In this document: in pieces, positions 17,543-26,360 of the stretch
Layout of the letters: every line of letters starts with the position of its first letter
How positions within the stretch are numbered: position 1 is the stretch's first letter
Assembly (NCBI GenBank): GCA_041736155.1
Contig: JBGSUL010000036.1
Location: 1-49,308, forward strand
Source of the DNA: JANPLN01 sp041736155
GTDB lineage: Bacteria > Bdellovibrionota > Bdellovibrionia > Bdellovibrionales > JAGQZY01
Reading direction: 5' to 3'
DNA: 49,308 bases
Translations under genes and position numbers: made by a program
The notes under the pieces: model-generated
The model's input: only the letters and a program-made list of their open reading frames with translations
Told to the model about the DNA's origin: nothing
Database searches by the model: none

Positions 17543-18405
17543 GTGTGTTTGTCCCTGGCTGTTTTGGTTGCTGTTGCCAATTGGTAGGGAATAAAAATAT
17601 TGTTTTCAGCAAATTGTTTATCAATTTCAAAACGCAGTTCTGAAAGAATCACTTCGTTAAACCACAGCTCCGAGAGCCAAATGCGTAAAGAAAAATCAAC
17701 GGCGTGCAAACCAAACTCACGCAATTGCACGGACGGGGGCGGCGTCTGAAGAACTTGTGGATGTTTTTTGGCGATAGCAAGGAGTGTTTCCTGAACTTTT
17801 TTAAGATCCGATCCATACGCTACCCCCACATGAATGGCGTAGCGGATTCTTTCACCAGAGAACGACTGGTTCACGACCTGTTTGGTGATGAATTCTGAAT
17901 TGGGCACGATGATCACCACGTCATCACGAGTGAGAACCAGGGTGGAGCGCGCACGAATGTCTAAAACACGTCCAGAAATACCATCAATGACTACCAAATC
18001 ACCACGTTTAATGGGGCGTTCGGTGAGCAGGATTAAGCCCGAAATAAAGTTTTGCGTGATATTTTGCAAACCGAAACCAATACCAACCCCGAGCACGGCT
18101 CCGAAGGTTTCCAGGGTGCGAAGATTCACGCCCACATAGGAAAGAGTGATAATCACCCCGAGAGTAAACACACCGTAGCGGGCAAAACGTTCCATGGACA
18201 CTTTGGCCCCAGGATCAAAATCTTTTTTTGCCAGAGAACGGCGTAAGGCTCCCTCGACGGCATAAGAAAGTTTACTGGAAACCCAGATGGCAAACAGTGC
18301 GATGATGAGCTTTTGAGGAGTGAGGCTGACCTCACCGATTTTCATCAGTTCATAGGACAAGAAGGAATAAAGGCGGGCGAGAAAGAGCGGCATGGAATCA
18401 AACAT
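17539..18405 (-). CDS. MscS-family mechanosensitive ion channel
   Basis: 288 residues. Three membrane segments lie at about 28-45, 75-95 and 98-120. The pore helix region LETFGAVLGVGIGFGLQNITQNFISGLIL is the Gly/Ala-rich TM3 signature, followed by the beta domain starting RPIKRGDLVVIDGISGRV and VPNSEFITKQVVN. The C-terminal alpha/beta vestibule follows. It opens under membrane tension to release solutes on osmotic downshift. It heads the operon with a lipoprotein and a MipA/OmpV protein, and is divergent from plsC with 86 bases between starts. Confidence 0.92.
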   Translation of the reverse strand: MFDSMPLFLARLYSFLSYELMKIGEVSLTPQKLIIALFAIWVSSKLSYAVEGALRRSLAKKDFDPGAKVSMERFARYGVFTLGVIITLSYVGVNLRTLETFGAVLGVGIGFGLQNITQNFISGLILLTERPIKRGDLVVIDGISGRVLDIRARSTLVLTRDDVVIIVPNSEFITKQVVNQSFSGERIRYAIHVGVAYGSDLKKVQETLLAIAKKHPQVLQTPPPSVQLREFGLHAVDFSLRIWLSELWFNEVILSELRFEIDKQFAENNIFIPYQLATATKTARDKHT

Positions 18406-18491
18406 GGTTTTATTATCAGGAATGTCGACTCATAAGTCCAAAATGTCTTTTTGTTGACGCACCGTTGTCTATATGAGACGAGACTGGAAAT

Positions 18492-19241
18492 ATGGGCATT
18501 TTTTTAAAGCTTCTTTCTTATCCACGATCCCTTTTTATGGCGTTTTTCACCATTTTTTGGACTTTGTTTTGTTCGGTGACTGTGTTGGCCATTATCTATG
18601 CTACGGGCAAGAAAGAAAAAGCGAACTGGTTTGTGACTAAAATTTGGGCGCAAATGATTTTGACTCTCGTGGGAGTCAAAGTGGAGTTGCGCGGCCAGGA
18701 GAATTTGCCAGCTGGGGGTTTTCTTTACCTTTTTAACCACGTCAGCCATTACGATATTTTTGTGATGTTTGCGGGATCTCCACGCTTCTTTCACTTCGGT
18801 GCAAAAAGTGAACTCTTCGCCATTCCCGTTTTTGGTGCGGCGATTCGCAAGGCGGGCGCACTTCCCATCGAACGTAAAAATCGCGATAAAGTGATGAAGG
18901 TTTATAAAGAGGCCGAAAAACGTGTGAAGTTGGGGGATGTTTTTGCTCTGGCCCCTGAAGGCACGCGCGGTGAGGGGAATGGAAAACTTGGAGATTTTAA
19001 ATCGGGTCCGTTCTTTTTTGCAGTCAATGCACAAATGCCCATGGTTCCAATTGTGCTGGTCGGTTGTGAGCGCGTGTTGCCCAAACATGCGCTTTTTGCC
19101 AATTGGGGACATTGGCAACAAACCGTGATTTTGGAAATCTTAAAACCGATTTACCCACAAGGGCCTTCAGAAGAGCAAATATCTGAGTTGCGTATTCAAG
19201 TGCGTAAAGAAATGCAAGCCTGCTTAGATAAGTACTACTGA
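18492..19241 (+). CDS. plsC: 1-acylglycerol-3-phosphate acyltransferase (PlsC family)
   Basis: 249 residues. Transfers an acyl chain to lysophosphatidic acid or a related lysolipid at the inner membrane. The HX4D motif is NHVSHYD (82-88, His83 and Asp88), and APEGTRGEG at 154-162 is the glycerophosphate-binding block. One or two N-terminal membrane segments (about 14-37) precede the catalytic part. The length is standard. Three 13-base tandem repeats overlap its stop codon and end within the convergent neighbour's end. A role in phospholipid synthesis is the default; acyltransferase specificity cannot be read. Confidence 0.88.
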   Translation: MGIFLKLLSYPRSLFMAFFTIFWTLFCSVTVLAIIYATGKKEKANWFVTKIWAQMILTLVGVKVELRGQENLPAGGFLYLFNHVSHYDIFVMFAGSPRFFHFGAKSELFAIPVFGAAIRKAGALPIERKNRDKVMKVYKEAEKRVKLGDVFALAPEGTRGEGNGKLGDFKSGPFFFAVNAQMPMVPIVLVGCERVLPKHALFANWGHWQQTVILEILKPIYPQGPSEEQISELRIQVRKEMQACLDKYY

Positions 19242-19265
19242 TAAATACTACTGATAAATACTATT
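19227..19265 (+). repeat. Three tandem copies of a 13-base repeat
   Basis: GATAAGTACTACT, GATAAATACTACT and GATAAATACTATT follow one another directly. The plsC stop TGA lies across the first and second copies, and the stop of the convergent gene lies in the third. The extra copies alter the ends of neither gene in frame beyond their stops. Likely arose by slippage. Confidence 0.85.
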
Positions 19266-20715
19266 GAGCCATATCGCTAGGTGATGACGGCGCCGAAACC
19301 GGGGTATTACAGCTACTCAATTGATTATAAAGATCACTGTAGCTCGTAGGAATGCGCTGGAAACTGTCCGCTTGTGGGGCGGAGGCGCTTATACGTTGAA
19401 CTAAATGCGTGGCTTGATCGCAATTACCGGGAGTAATTCCATTACAGGAATAACAAAGTCCACCGGTCGATGTACTCAGCGGCAGTGTTTGATAGTTGTT
19501 GCGACAAAAATTTTCGCCCATTTGGGAATTGTTCACTTGTGTGGGGACATTCAGACAATAGCGACCTGGTGAACTGCTGCAGGCGCCAGGGGTGTTCAGA
19601 TTGCTGCCAAGAACCATAGAGGGAGAGACCGTCATTGAAGATCGTACTTTACCATCAGCATTGACGAGCTCAAAGGTGGAACGGCGACCGACACTTGTAC
19701 CACTCGCGGGTGGATTGACGCTGGAAAGAGTCACGCGCATCACGGGTTTTGTTGTATCTAACTGATAGCGACCATTATCTCCCGGCTGGGCCGAAGGTTG
19801 ACCAACGGTGGCGATAGGTTGGCCGCTGGAGTCTAATTCCAAACGAACTATACCCTTGGTGATATGCTCGCTCCCGCGATTGAACTCTAAGGGATGAGCC
19901 GTCACGGGAGGGGTTACACAGGTGGCTGTGGTGCGCAGGATTTGGTTGTTATCTCTCACAGTATGAAATGGCTTAAATTGGTAACACCATTTTTTTTGTG
20001 CATAATCAAAAAAGTAATGGGAATGATCGCCCACATAAAAACCAGGCGTGTGGCTGACTTTAATTTTGTACTCATCACGATTTTCTTGATCCCAAAGAAC
20101 ATCACCCGTATCGATCGGACGTAATGATTCCGAGGAGCAAGACGTGGCGCTTGTTCGTCCACTGAGATTTCTTCCACATTGTTGTAGGTCTTTCATACTC
20201 GAAACTGACGCGTTTTGCCCGCGCGAGTCTGTCACTACCAGAAGTTCATGGGTTGGTGAGCAAGTTCGAATTTGTTCGCGAATTCCTGCGAGAGGGAGAT
20301 CCAATGTGTAGTTTTCCCATGAAGTGCTAGCCGGAGCACAAGCCACGGCGGGATTGCCGCATTGTTGAGGGTCGAGAATGGTCATTTGAGCGGCATCGAT
20401 CTCTTCGCAGTCCACAAAACCTTGCACAGACGTGCGTAGTATTTCACACGTTTTCGTGGGATCTGCGACTTGCATGGATTGAATACAGTTGTTTTCGGTT
20501 TCGCGGCGAACGATTTTGAGTTTTTTGCACTCGATGCCCGGAGGGTGAGCGGCGTAACTGGGATTGCGAAAGGTCGAGCGGATATTGATTCTCGCGATAT
20601 TGTTCACGGGATCGATATAGGTTTGTCCGTTGCTGGAGCTCTCAATAATTTCTGTAGTAGCCCAGGTCGTGGAATGGAATACGAATAGCTGAATGAACAG
20701 AGCGAGGTATTTCAT
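19261..20715 (-). CDS. Secreted Cys-rich protein of unknown function
   Basis: 484 residues from the ATG at 20715; an ATG three codons earlier is equally possible, and the frame remains open further upstream without a plausible signal. MKYLALFIQLFVFHSTTWA is a signal peptide. The mature protein is rich in Cys (around 20) in patterns such as CKKL, NNCIQ, TKTCEIL, CSSSPGRYCLN and GGLCYSCNGITPGNC, pointing to several disulfides and an extracytoplasmic location. No transmembrane helix. No family is recognised. It is divergent from the glycosyltransferase gene and convergent with plsC, 19 bases away. Confidence 0.72.
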   Translation of the reverse strand: MKYLALFIQLFVFHSTTWATTEIIESSSNGQTYIDPVNNIARINIRSTFRNPSYAAHPPGIECKKLKIVRRETENNCIQSMQVADPTKTCEILRTSVQGFVDCEEIDAAQMTILDPQQCGNPAVACAPASTSWENYTLDLPLAGIREQIRTCSPTHELLVVTDSRGQNASVSSMKDLQQCGRNLSGRTSATSCSSESLRPIDTGDVLWDQENRDEYKIKVSHTPGFYVGDHSHYFFDYAQKKWCYQFKPFHTVRDNNQILRTTATCVTPPVTAHPLEFNRGSEHITKGIVRLELDSSGQPIATVGQPSAQPGDNGRYQLDTTKPVMRVTLSSVNPPASGTSVGRRSTFELVNADGKVRSSMTVSPSMVLGSNLNTPGACSSSPGRYCLNVPTQVNNSQMGENFCRNNYQTLPLSTSTGGLCYSCNGITPGNCDQATHLVQRISASAPQADSFQRIPTSYSDLYNQLSSCNTPVSAPSSPSDMAQ

Positions 20716-20871
20716 GCTTCTCATATCGGCCAATAAGTGCGGTTTATTTAGTTTCGTAAAGAGATTGAGACCTTGGTCGTGTTTATCTGCCCAGTTAGAC
20801 TCTCGGTGTGTTTTTAAATGAATCACAAGAAGAGCTTCGAGATTTTTCCTGGGGCATGTAGACTACAAGAG

Positions 20872-21996
20872 ATGCGAATTCTTCACCTCAGCAAATATTA
20901 TCATCCCTACCGCGGCGGAATCGAAAAAGTGATCAAAGAACTCTCGGAAGCCGCTGTCCATCAAGGGCATCAGGTGACAGTGATTTGCTCCAGCGAAACG
21001 TCACAAAAAATCATAGAAGACGTTAACGGGGTGCAAGTGGTGCGGCTGCCACAGTGGGCGACGGTGTTTTCTCAACCTCTTACGCCGAGCATTTTTTGGG
21101 AGCTGAAAAATTATTTTGCACAAGCGGATGTGATTCATCTGCATGCGCCCAATCCGCTCTTTGAAGTGGCGAGTCTGACAATTCCTTTTACAGCGCCCCT
21201 CATTGTAACTTTCCATTGTGAAGTGATGAAGTCCCGCTGGCTCAATCGTTTTTACGAGCCTGTGTCGAAGGCCATTTTGGAAAAAGCCGATCGTATTTTG
21301 GTGGCTACACCGTTGCACATTGAATATTCTTTTTGGCTCAAAGATTACAAACACAAATGCGAAGTGATTCCTTTTGGTATAGAGCCTAAGTATGAGAGCA
21401 AATCACCTCAGTTGAATGACAGCGTGCAAGTTCTTAAAGAAAAGTATGGGCGATATTTTTTATTTGTCGGTCGTATGGTAACTTACAAAGGCGTGAATTT
21501 TCTCATCGAAGCGATGCAAGATGTTTCGCTTAATCTGGTGCTGATCGGCAAGGGCCCTTTTTTAGAAAGTTGGAAAGTGCTGAGCCGAGAAATGGGTTTA
21601 GAAAAGCGAATCCATTTTGTCGGTCCCGTGGAGTCGGATGAAGAGTTTGCCGCGTATCTGCATGGCTGCGAAGCACTGGTTTTACCATCAATCAATGAAG
21701 CGGAAGCCTTTGGGTTAGTGCTGCTTGAAGCCATGTCTTGCAAGAAACCTGCGATCACGACAGATCTCAACTCGGGTGTGAAGTTTGTCAATGTCCATGG
21801 AAAAACCGGTTTGGAAGTTCAAAGACGGGATTCGCAAATGCTGGGACATGCAATGAATCAATTGGCGAATAATGATATTTTGCGCACTCGTTTAGGGTTG
21901 CAGGCCTATGAGCATTTCCGCACGAATTTTTTGATATCTTCGTGTTTGGAGAAGCACATTCAGGTTTATCAACGTATGGCTGAAAAAGCGGCTTAG
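20872..21996 (+). CDS. Family 4 (GT-B) glycosyltransferase
   Basis: 374 residues from the ATG at 20872, which begins at the family's usual N-terminus MRILHLSKYYHPYRGGIEK; the open frame extends 18 codons further but without a ribosome binding site. The second domain shows FLFVGRMVTYKGV, LVLIGKGPF and the nucleotide-sugar motif PSINEAEAFGLVLLEAM, with the E-x7-E pair. It transfers a sugar from a nucleotide donor, probably to an envelope polysaccharide or glycolipid. It stands alone here, with no other glycan genes in view, so the acceptor is unknown. A long inverted repeat follows 10 bases after the stop. Confidence 0.9.
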   Translation: MRILHLSKYYHPYRGGIEKVIKELSEAAVHQGHQVTVICSSETSQKIIEDVNGVQVVRLPQWATVFSQPLTPSIFWELKNYFAQADVIHLHAPNPLFEVASLTIPFTAPLIVTFHCEVMKSRWLNRFYEPVSKAILEKADRILVATPLHIEYSFWLKDYKHKCEVIPFGIEPKYESKSPQLNDSVQVLKEKYGRYFLFVGRMVTYKGVNFLIEAMQDVSLNLVLIGKGPFLESWKVLSREMGLEKRIHFVGPVESDEEFAAYLHGCEALVLPSINEAEAFGLVLLEAMSCKKPAITTDLNSGVKFVNVHGKTGLEVQRRDSQMLGHAMNQLANNDILRTRLGLQAYEHFRTNFLISSCLEKHIQVYQRMAEKAA

Positions 21997-22006
21997 CGCT
22001 GCTGCG

Positions 22007-22166
22007 TTTTGGCTTCCTAGAATTCAATAAAAAGAATAAAATGTATCTTTTGTGAACACGGGCCTCCTGCCCTCACTGGCTTTTCGCAAGACGAAAGCGC
22101 ATCCGCTAGCCAGAGGTTCACAAAAGATACATTTTATTCTTTTTATTGAATTCTAGGAGGCCAAAA
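22007..22166. repeat. 51-base inverted repeat around a folded 58-base centre
   Basis: The arms 22007-22057 and 22116-22166 are reverse complements with a single mismatch. Each contains TAGAATTCAATAAAAAGAAT next to AAAATGTATCTTTTGTGAAC. The 58-base centre can fold again: CTGGCT pairs with AGCCAG and encloses a TTTCG/CGAAA hairpin. The outer arms are AT-rich while the centre is GC-rich. No open frame is inside. It could be a miniature mobile element, a transcription-blocking structure after the glycosyltransferase, or a site of cruciform formation. Confidence 0.9.
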
Positions 22167-22280
22167 AGAGATTTTTTGGCGTGGGAGTTGGGAGGAGTTG
22201 GGGCGGCTGGGCGCGGGTACTTCGCGCAGTGCCCTCAAGATGTCTGGGGGCTCTCCTGCGGACCTTCGTTGGTCTCTCTA

Positions 22281-22308
22281 CGTCATCCTGAGCAGCGCGA
22301 AGGATCTC
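22281..22308 (-). repeat. Dispersed 28-base intergenic repeat, copy 2
   Basis: Starts CGTCATCCTGAG on the plus strand and ends GGATCTC. Its reverse complement matches 5463-5490 at 23 of 28 positions, so the two copies are in opposite orientation. Confidence 0.6.
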
Positions 22309-22346
22309 TGTCTCAATCTGAGATTGTTTTAACTTTTTAATCGCGG

Positions 22347-22991
22347 ATGTCGATAAGCTTTGTGATGAAGTTGATTTGGGATTTCCAGCGAGAAACAGGG
22401 TTTGAGCTGCCGTGGTATGCGCACGAAAAGATTCGTTCTTTAATGTCGGAATTGCAGGCTCATGATCAGGGTACCTATGCGCACTGCTGTCGCGTTGGGG
22501 AGATGAGTCTTCTTTTGTCGCGCGAACTCAACTTAAGTCTTATGGAACAGGCGCTGAGTCTTTATTCGGGCTTTTTGCACGATGTGGGTAAGATAAAAGT
22601 TCCTGCCGCAATCATCAACAAACCTACGCGACTCTCGCCAGATGAGTTTGATATTATGAAAAAACATACCGTGTTTGGTGTGGAGCTCATCGAATCGTTA
22701 ACGATCCTTCCCTTTTTTAAACAAGTCAGCCAAGCTGTGCTTTATCATCATGAGCGTGTGGATGGAAAAGGGTATCACGAGCTGAGTCCAGAGCAAATTC
22801 CGCTGATTTCTAAATTAATTCTTGTCGTTGATACTGTAGATGCCATGGGTGAGGATCGTGCCTATCGCAAAGGTCTTCCAATGAGTACCATTGCTGATGA
22901 ACTGCTTCGCTGTAGCGGCACACAGTTTGAGAGCCAAATCGTAAATACTTTTTTAAATTCCCAGTTTGCCAAAAAGAAACTGGCCGCCTAG
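22347..22991 (+). CDS. Stand-alone HD-GYP-type phosphohydrolase
   Basis: 214 residues, essentially an HD-GYP domain. FLHDVGKIKVP places the HD pair at 78-79; later KKHTVFG, HHERVDGKGYHE (HHE at 134-136) and LVVDTVDAM with DRAYRKG follow the standard order. The signature reads GYH at 142-144 rather than GYP, a known type of variation that may alter partner binding or activity. Likely acts on cyclic di-GMP or a related nucleotide in the cytoplasm. No sensor domain is attached, so control must come from partners or expression. The ribosome binding site is weak; Met7 is an alternative start. Confidence 0.82.
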   Translation: MSISFVMKLIWDFQRETGFELPWYAHEKIRSLMSELQAHDQGTYAHCCRVGEMSLLLSRELNLSLMEQALSLYSGFLHDVGKIKVPAAIINKPTRLSPDEFDIMKKHTVFGVELIESLTILPFFKQVSQAVLYHHERVDGKGYHELSPEQIPLISKLILVVDTVDAMGEDRAYRKGLPMSTIADELLRCSGTQFESQIVNTFLNSQFAKKKLAA

Positions 22992-23033
22992 ATTTTTTAC
23001 CTCTCAATTTTATTCATCCTAGCCAAAAACGCA

Positions 23034-24464
23034 TCAAAATCGCATTTTGACTTCGCTGAGGACGGGCATCATTTCCAGTTCTGTGGGTATGGACTTAATA
23101 TCTTGCAAGTCCTTCACAAATTCTGGTGAACCCAGGCCCATAATGATGGAATCGATTTCGGTAAAGCTGAGATACATTTGTGTGACTTTGTTGGAAAGTT
23201 TTTTGCTTTCGGCAAAACAGATGTTTTTCTCTTCTAAATAAAGTGAAATCTGATTCGTGCGGAGATTGGAAATGCTTTCCAGACTCTCGGTCACTAGGCG
23301 GGTGACAAGATTTAATTTTTGGATGTATTTATTTTTCCAAATTTCCCAGTACATATCTTGTGGAAGGTAGCTGATTTGCTCCATTGTTTTAGGACGAACA
23401 TGACGTTGAACATAGTTGGTCCATTTCCAAAGGTCACAAATGCTTTCCAAATGATCGCGTAAAAAATGTCCCCAGTTGAGGGAAGGAATTGCAGTGAGCT
23501 TGCTCATCATTTCTTTTTCGAGTTCAATCAGTTCGAGAAGATTTTGATGTAATTTTCCTTTTGTGGAGGCTTCATCGCGTTCAGGGAAGGTAATAAAATG
23601 ATGGAGTTTGTCGCGATGGTGGCTGGTCAAAGGGCGGCAGGTGACAACGGCCAGGTCTAAATCCTTTGCTACCTGAAACAAGGTGCGACCCTTGTGATTT
23701 TTTTCGGTCATCGCATAGGTTTCAAAAAGATTAAAAGGGATTTGCGCCGCTGCAAAATGATGATTCGGTCGGATCGATTTCGCAATATCATAGATTTCCG
23801 AGAGATTAATAAAATCCGAAGCGATATCTTTTTTCAAAAAAGCACTGGACGCGACTCCATAATAACGAATACGACCTTTAACCACTTCGACCTCAAGATG
23901 TTCAAATGCTTTTTTAAGAGCCAGAATCATCTCTGGTTTTGATTTTCCGTGGGTCAACATCATTTCAGGAGCTTGAATAAAAACAAAGTCTATATATTCC
24001 AAATTAAGGCGACGCAAAGAAGTGGTGATTTGGAACTCTAAATAGTCAGGAGAAATACAATGAGCCATTTGATCCGTGACTTTTAAAATGCCTGGAAAAG
24101 GGTGGCCGAGCTGCTCGCGTTTTGCCGCATCCGCGAAAACACGTCCTTGCAGAGTGCCGATTTTGGTCGACACGACCACATCCGAACGGTGGACTTCTTG
24201 GCTAGAAATTTTCTCATGAATAACTTCGCCAATGAGTAACTCAGAAGCGCCGTCACCATAACTACCACTGGAATCGATAAAATTAATACCCGTCGCAAAA
24301 GCGGTACGCAAAGATTCTTTGTACATTTCGTTTTCGGGAGTGAGTCGCAAACTGCCAAAACAAATAGGGGAGACACGATATTCGGTGCGTCCCAAACGAC
24401 GATAAGGAAAGGGTGACAACTGCTCTAATGAATTTGCTTTTTGTTTTGGTGCATTCATAAACAT
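23034..24464 (-). CDS. Aldo/keto reductase family protein, long form with changed catalytic His
   Basis: 476 residues. The TIM-barrel AKR N-terminus is clear: YRRLGRTEYRVSPICFGS (21-38), INFIDSSGSYGDGASELLIGE (60-80) and VVVSTKIG (97-103). Of the catalytic tetrad Asp64, Tyr69 and Lys101 are present, but the His expected in the IDLYLIH segment is Gln164 (YIDFVFIQAPE). The length exceeds the usual 280-350 residues; the extra is an extended central and C-terminal helical region. Oxidoreductase activity with NADPH is therefore uncertain. It follows yceF on the same strand after 72 bases and may be the last gene of that operon. Confidence 0.8.
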   Translation of the reverse strand: MFMNAPKQKANSLEQLSPFPYRRLGRTEYRVSPICFGSLRLTPENEMYKESLRTAFATGINFIDSSGSYGDGASELLIGEVIHEKISSQEVHRSDVVVSTKIGTLQGRVFADAAKREQLGHPFPGILKVTDQMAHCISPDYLEFQITTSLRRLNLEYIDFVFIQAPEMMLTHGKSKPEMILALKKAFEHLEVEVVKGRIRYYGVASSAFLKKDIASDFINLSEIYDIAKSIRPNHHFAAAQIPFNLFETYAMTEKNHKGRTLFQVAKDLDLAVVTCRPLTSHHRDKLHHFITFPERDEASTKGKLHQNLLELIELEKEMMSKLTAIPSLNWGHFLRDHLESICDLWKWTNYVQRHVRPKTMEQISYLPQDMYWEIWKNKYIQKLNLVTRLVTESLESISNLRTNQISLYLEEKNICFAESKKLSNKVTQMYLSFTEIDSIIMGLGSPEFVKDLQDIKSIPTELEMMPVLSEVKMRF

Positions 24465-24536
24465 TTTATCGGCTTCTCTGCGCTAAAACTGTGGTCGAGT
24501 TTTAAAAGAGAAGAGGAGAGCAAAAGGGATGCGTCT

Positions 24537-25118
24537 TTAGATGGGCGGAAGTCCGAATTGAGTAAGGAAATTGGTTAGAGTCATTAGGGGTAATCCAATA
24601 ATACTGGTTGGGTCTTTGGTCGAGATTTTGTCAAACAAGCTTATTCCCAAACCTTCAAATTTATAAGAACCGGCACAATCGATGGGATTTTCTAAATCAA
24701 CGTAATGACGTATCTGCGCTTCGCTCAGTGTGCGCATGGTGAGCTCTGTCACATCCACATGCAGTAGCCACTGGCCATTGAGGTAAACAGCGATAGCCGT
24801 GTGCAGCTGGTGGGTTTTGCCTTGAAGTTGCAAAAGTTGGAGGATGGCTTTGTCTTTGGTGCCCGCTTTTCCTAGTGTGGTATTTCCTAAAAAACCTATT
24901 TGGTCGGCACCGATAATGATGGATTGAGGGTAAAGGAGAGCCAGGCTTTCCGCTTTCTTTTGTGCGAGATAGAGAGGGAGATCGGTGGTTGAAACGGGCG
25001 CTTGTTTTTTAAGCTGATCTTCATCCACTTGCGGGGCCATACTTTGAAAAGGAACATTCAATTGTTTGAGTTGTTGCTGGCGGTAGATAGAGGTGCTCGC
25101 AAGGATCAGTTTAGTCAT
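24537..25118 (-). CDS. yceF: Maf/YceF-type nucleotide pyrophosphatase
   Basis: 193 residues. LILASTSIYR at the N-terminus, IIGADQIGFL in the middle and CAGSYKFEGLGISLF then IIGLPLM near the end match the YceF branch of the Maf family, which hydrolyses 7-methyl-GTP and keeps modified nucleotides out of RNA. Length is standard. Its ATG overlaps the hisS stop by four bases (ATGA), so it is translationally coupled to hisS. Confidence 0.88.
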   Translation of the reverse strand: MTKLILASTSIYRQQQLKQLNVPFQSMAPQVDEDQLKKQAPVSTTDLPLYLAQKKAESLALLYPQSIIIGADQIGFLGNTTLGKAGTKDKAILQLLQLQGKTHQLHTAIAVYLNGQWLLHVDVTELTMRTLSEAQIRHYVDLENPIDCAGSYKFEGLGISLFDKISTKDPTSIIGLPLMTLTNFLTQFGLPPI

Positions 25119-26359
25119 ACTAAGATTTTTTTCAAAAAGGAAATCAGCTCGTTTTTAGAGACAGCTTGAGCCTGACCTGTTTTAAAATTCTTAAATTGAA
25201 CTTCGCCGCGCTTTTCTTCATCGCCACCGACAATCACTGCACCCGCGCAGGGTAAACGATCTAATTTTTTTAAGCGCTTTGATAAATTTCCAGAATAAGG
25301 CATTTGTGCTGAAATCTGGTTTTTGCGCAGTTCCTCGAGCCAATAAACAGCCTCTGTTTCGTCCTCTGTACCTAAAGGAATAACACCAATCATCGAAGAT
25401 TCACTTACCAGAGGGGCAATCAAAAGTGCTAGGCGGTCGACTCCGGCGCCCCAGCCCACGCCTGGAGTTGAAGGGCCGCCCATGGTTTCGATAAGCCCAT
25501 CATAGCGTCCACCAGAAAGCACAGCATTCTGTGCACCGAGAGCTGTGGTGGTGAATTCAAAAACGGTGTGGCAATAATAATCCAAGCCTCGAACTAGACG
25601 TTGATTTCGGGTGTAAGGGATTTGCAGCTTTTCGAGGAGCTTACAGAGTTGTGCAAAAAAATCTCGTGAAGTGGCGTTTAAAGAATCATCCATTTGTGGA
25701 GCATTTTGAATAATGGGTTGATCCTGTTCGCTTTTAGAATCTAAAACCCGTAATGGATTTTTTTCTAAACGTGCGACGCTTTCTGGAGAAAGCTGCGCGG
25801 TGTGCTTGCGTAGATATTCAAGGAGCGTTTGGCGATAGGTGTTGCGCGATTCACTGTCACCAATGGTGTTCAGCTCCAGTTTGATTTGCGAAGAAATCCC
25901 TAAAGTTTTAAGCAGATTCCAGCCTAAACTGATCACTTCGGCATCGGCCACCGGTGAGGCTACGCCAATCAATTCAGTGCCGATTTGATAAAACTGGCGG
26001 TATCGCCCTTTTTGTGGGCGCTCATGGCGAAACATAGGACCTTGATAAAAATATTTAACCGGCAAATCGCGAAACAGCGATTGTGAGATCAGCGAGCGTG
26101 CCACGCCAGCTGTTCCTTCAGGTCGCAAGGTGAGGGAGTCGCCACTTTTGTCGGTAAAAGTGTACATTTCTTTGGTGACGATATCGCTGGCATCGCCCAA
26201 AGTGCGGCTGTAAACCTCGGTAGACTCAAAAATAGGTGTTTCGATTTCTTGAAATCCATAAAGAGCAGAAATAGTGCGTGCTGTTTGCAGGATATGTAAA
26301 AAACGTTGGAGCTCGTCACCGACGAGATCGCGCGTTCCACGGACGGGTTGTAATGACAT
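25115..26359 (-). CDS. hisS: Histidyl-tRNA synthetase
   Basis: 414 residues from the ATG at 26359, chosen for GGAG four bases upstream; the frame is open 19 codons further. Charges tRNA-His. VRGTRDLVGDEL starts the protein as in the family, FRHERPQKGRYRQFYQ is class II motif 2, RGLDYYCHTVFEF is the histidine-binding loop, and GVGWGAGVDRLALL is motif 3. A C-terminal anticodon-binding domain follows (IGVIPLG to the end). It is one base from the yebC stop and overlaps yceF by four, so yebC, hisS and yceF form one operon. Confidence 0.96.
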   Translation of the reverse strand: MSLQPVRGTRDLVGDELQRFLHILQTARTISALYGFQEIETPIFESTEVYSRTLGDASDIVTKEMYTFTDKSGDSLTLRPEGTAGVARSLISQSLFRDLPVKYFYQGPMFRHERPQKGRYRQFYQIGTELIGVASPVADAEVISLGWNLLKTLGISSQIKLELNTIGDSESRNTYRQTLLEYLRKHTAQLSPESVARLEKNPLRVLDSKSEQDQPIIQNAPQMDDSLNATSRDFFAQLCKLLEKLQIPYTRNQRLVRGLDYYCHTVFEFTTTALGAQNAVLSGGRYDGLIETMGGPSTPGVGWGAGVDRLALLIAPLVSESSMIGVIPLGTEDETEAVYWLEELRKNQISAQMPYSGNLSKRLKKLDRLPCAGAVIVGGDEEKRGEVQFKNFKTGQAQAVSKNELISFLKKILV

Positions 26360-26360
26360 G

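Larger units (their letters stand above)
21997..22346. other. Gene-free spacer with inverted and dispersed repeats
   Basis: 350 bases with no convincing gene. It holds the 51-base inverted repeat (22007-22166), a G-rich stretch (about 22175-22260), the second dispersed repeat (22281-22308) and a small hairpin CAATCT-G-AGATTG near 22315. The plus-strand open frame across the G-rich part has no family resemblance or ribosome binding site. Confidence 0.6.

Noticed and set aside
22146..22340. Plus-strand frame in the spacer before the small HD-GYP gene
   Set aside because: It starts inside the inverted repeat arm and crosses a dispersed repeat; composition is G-rich and unlike coding sequence.
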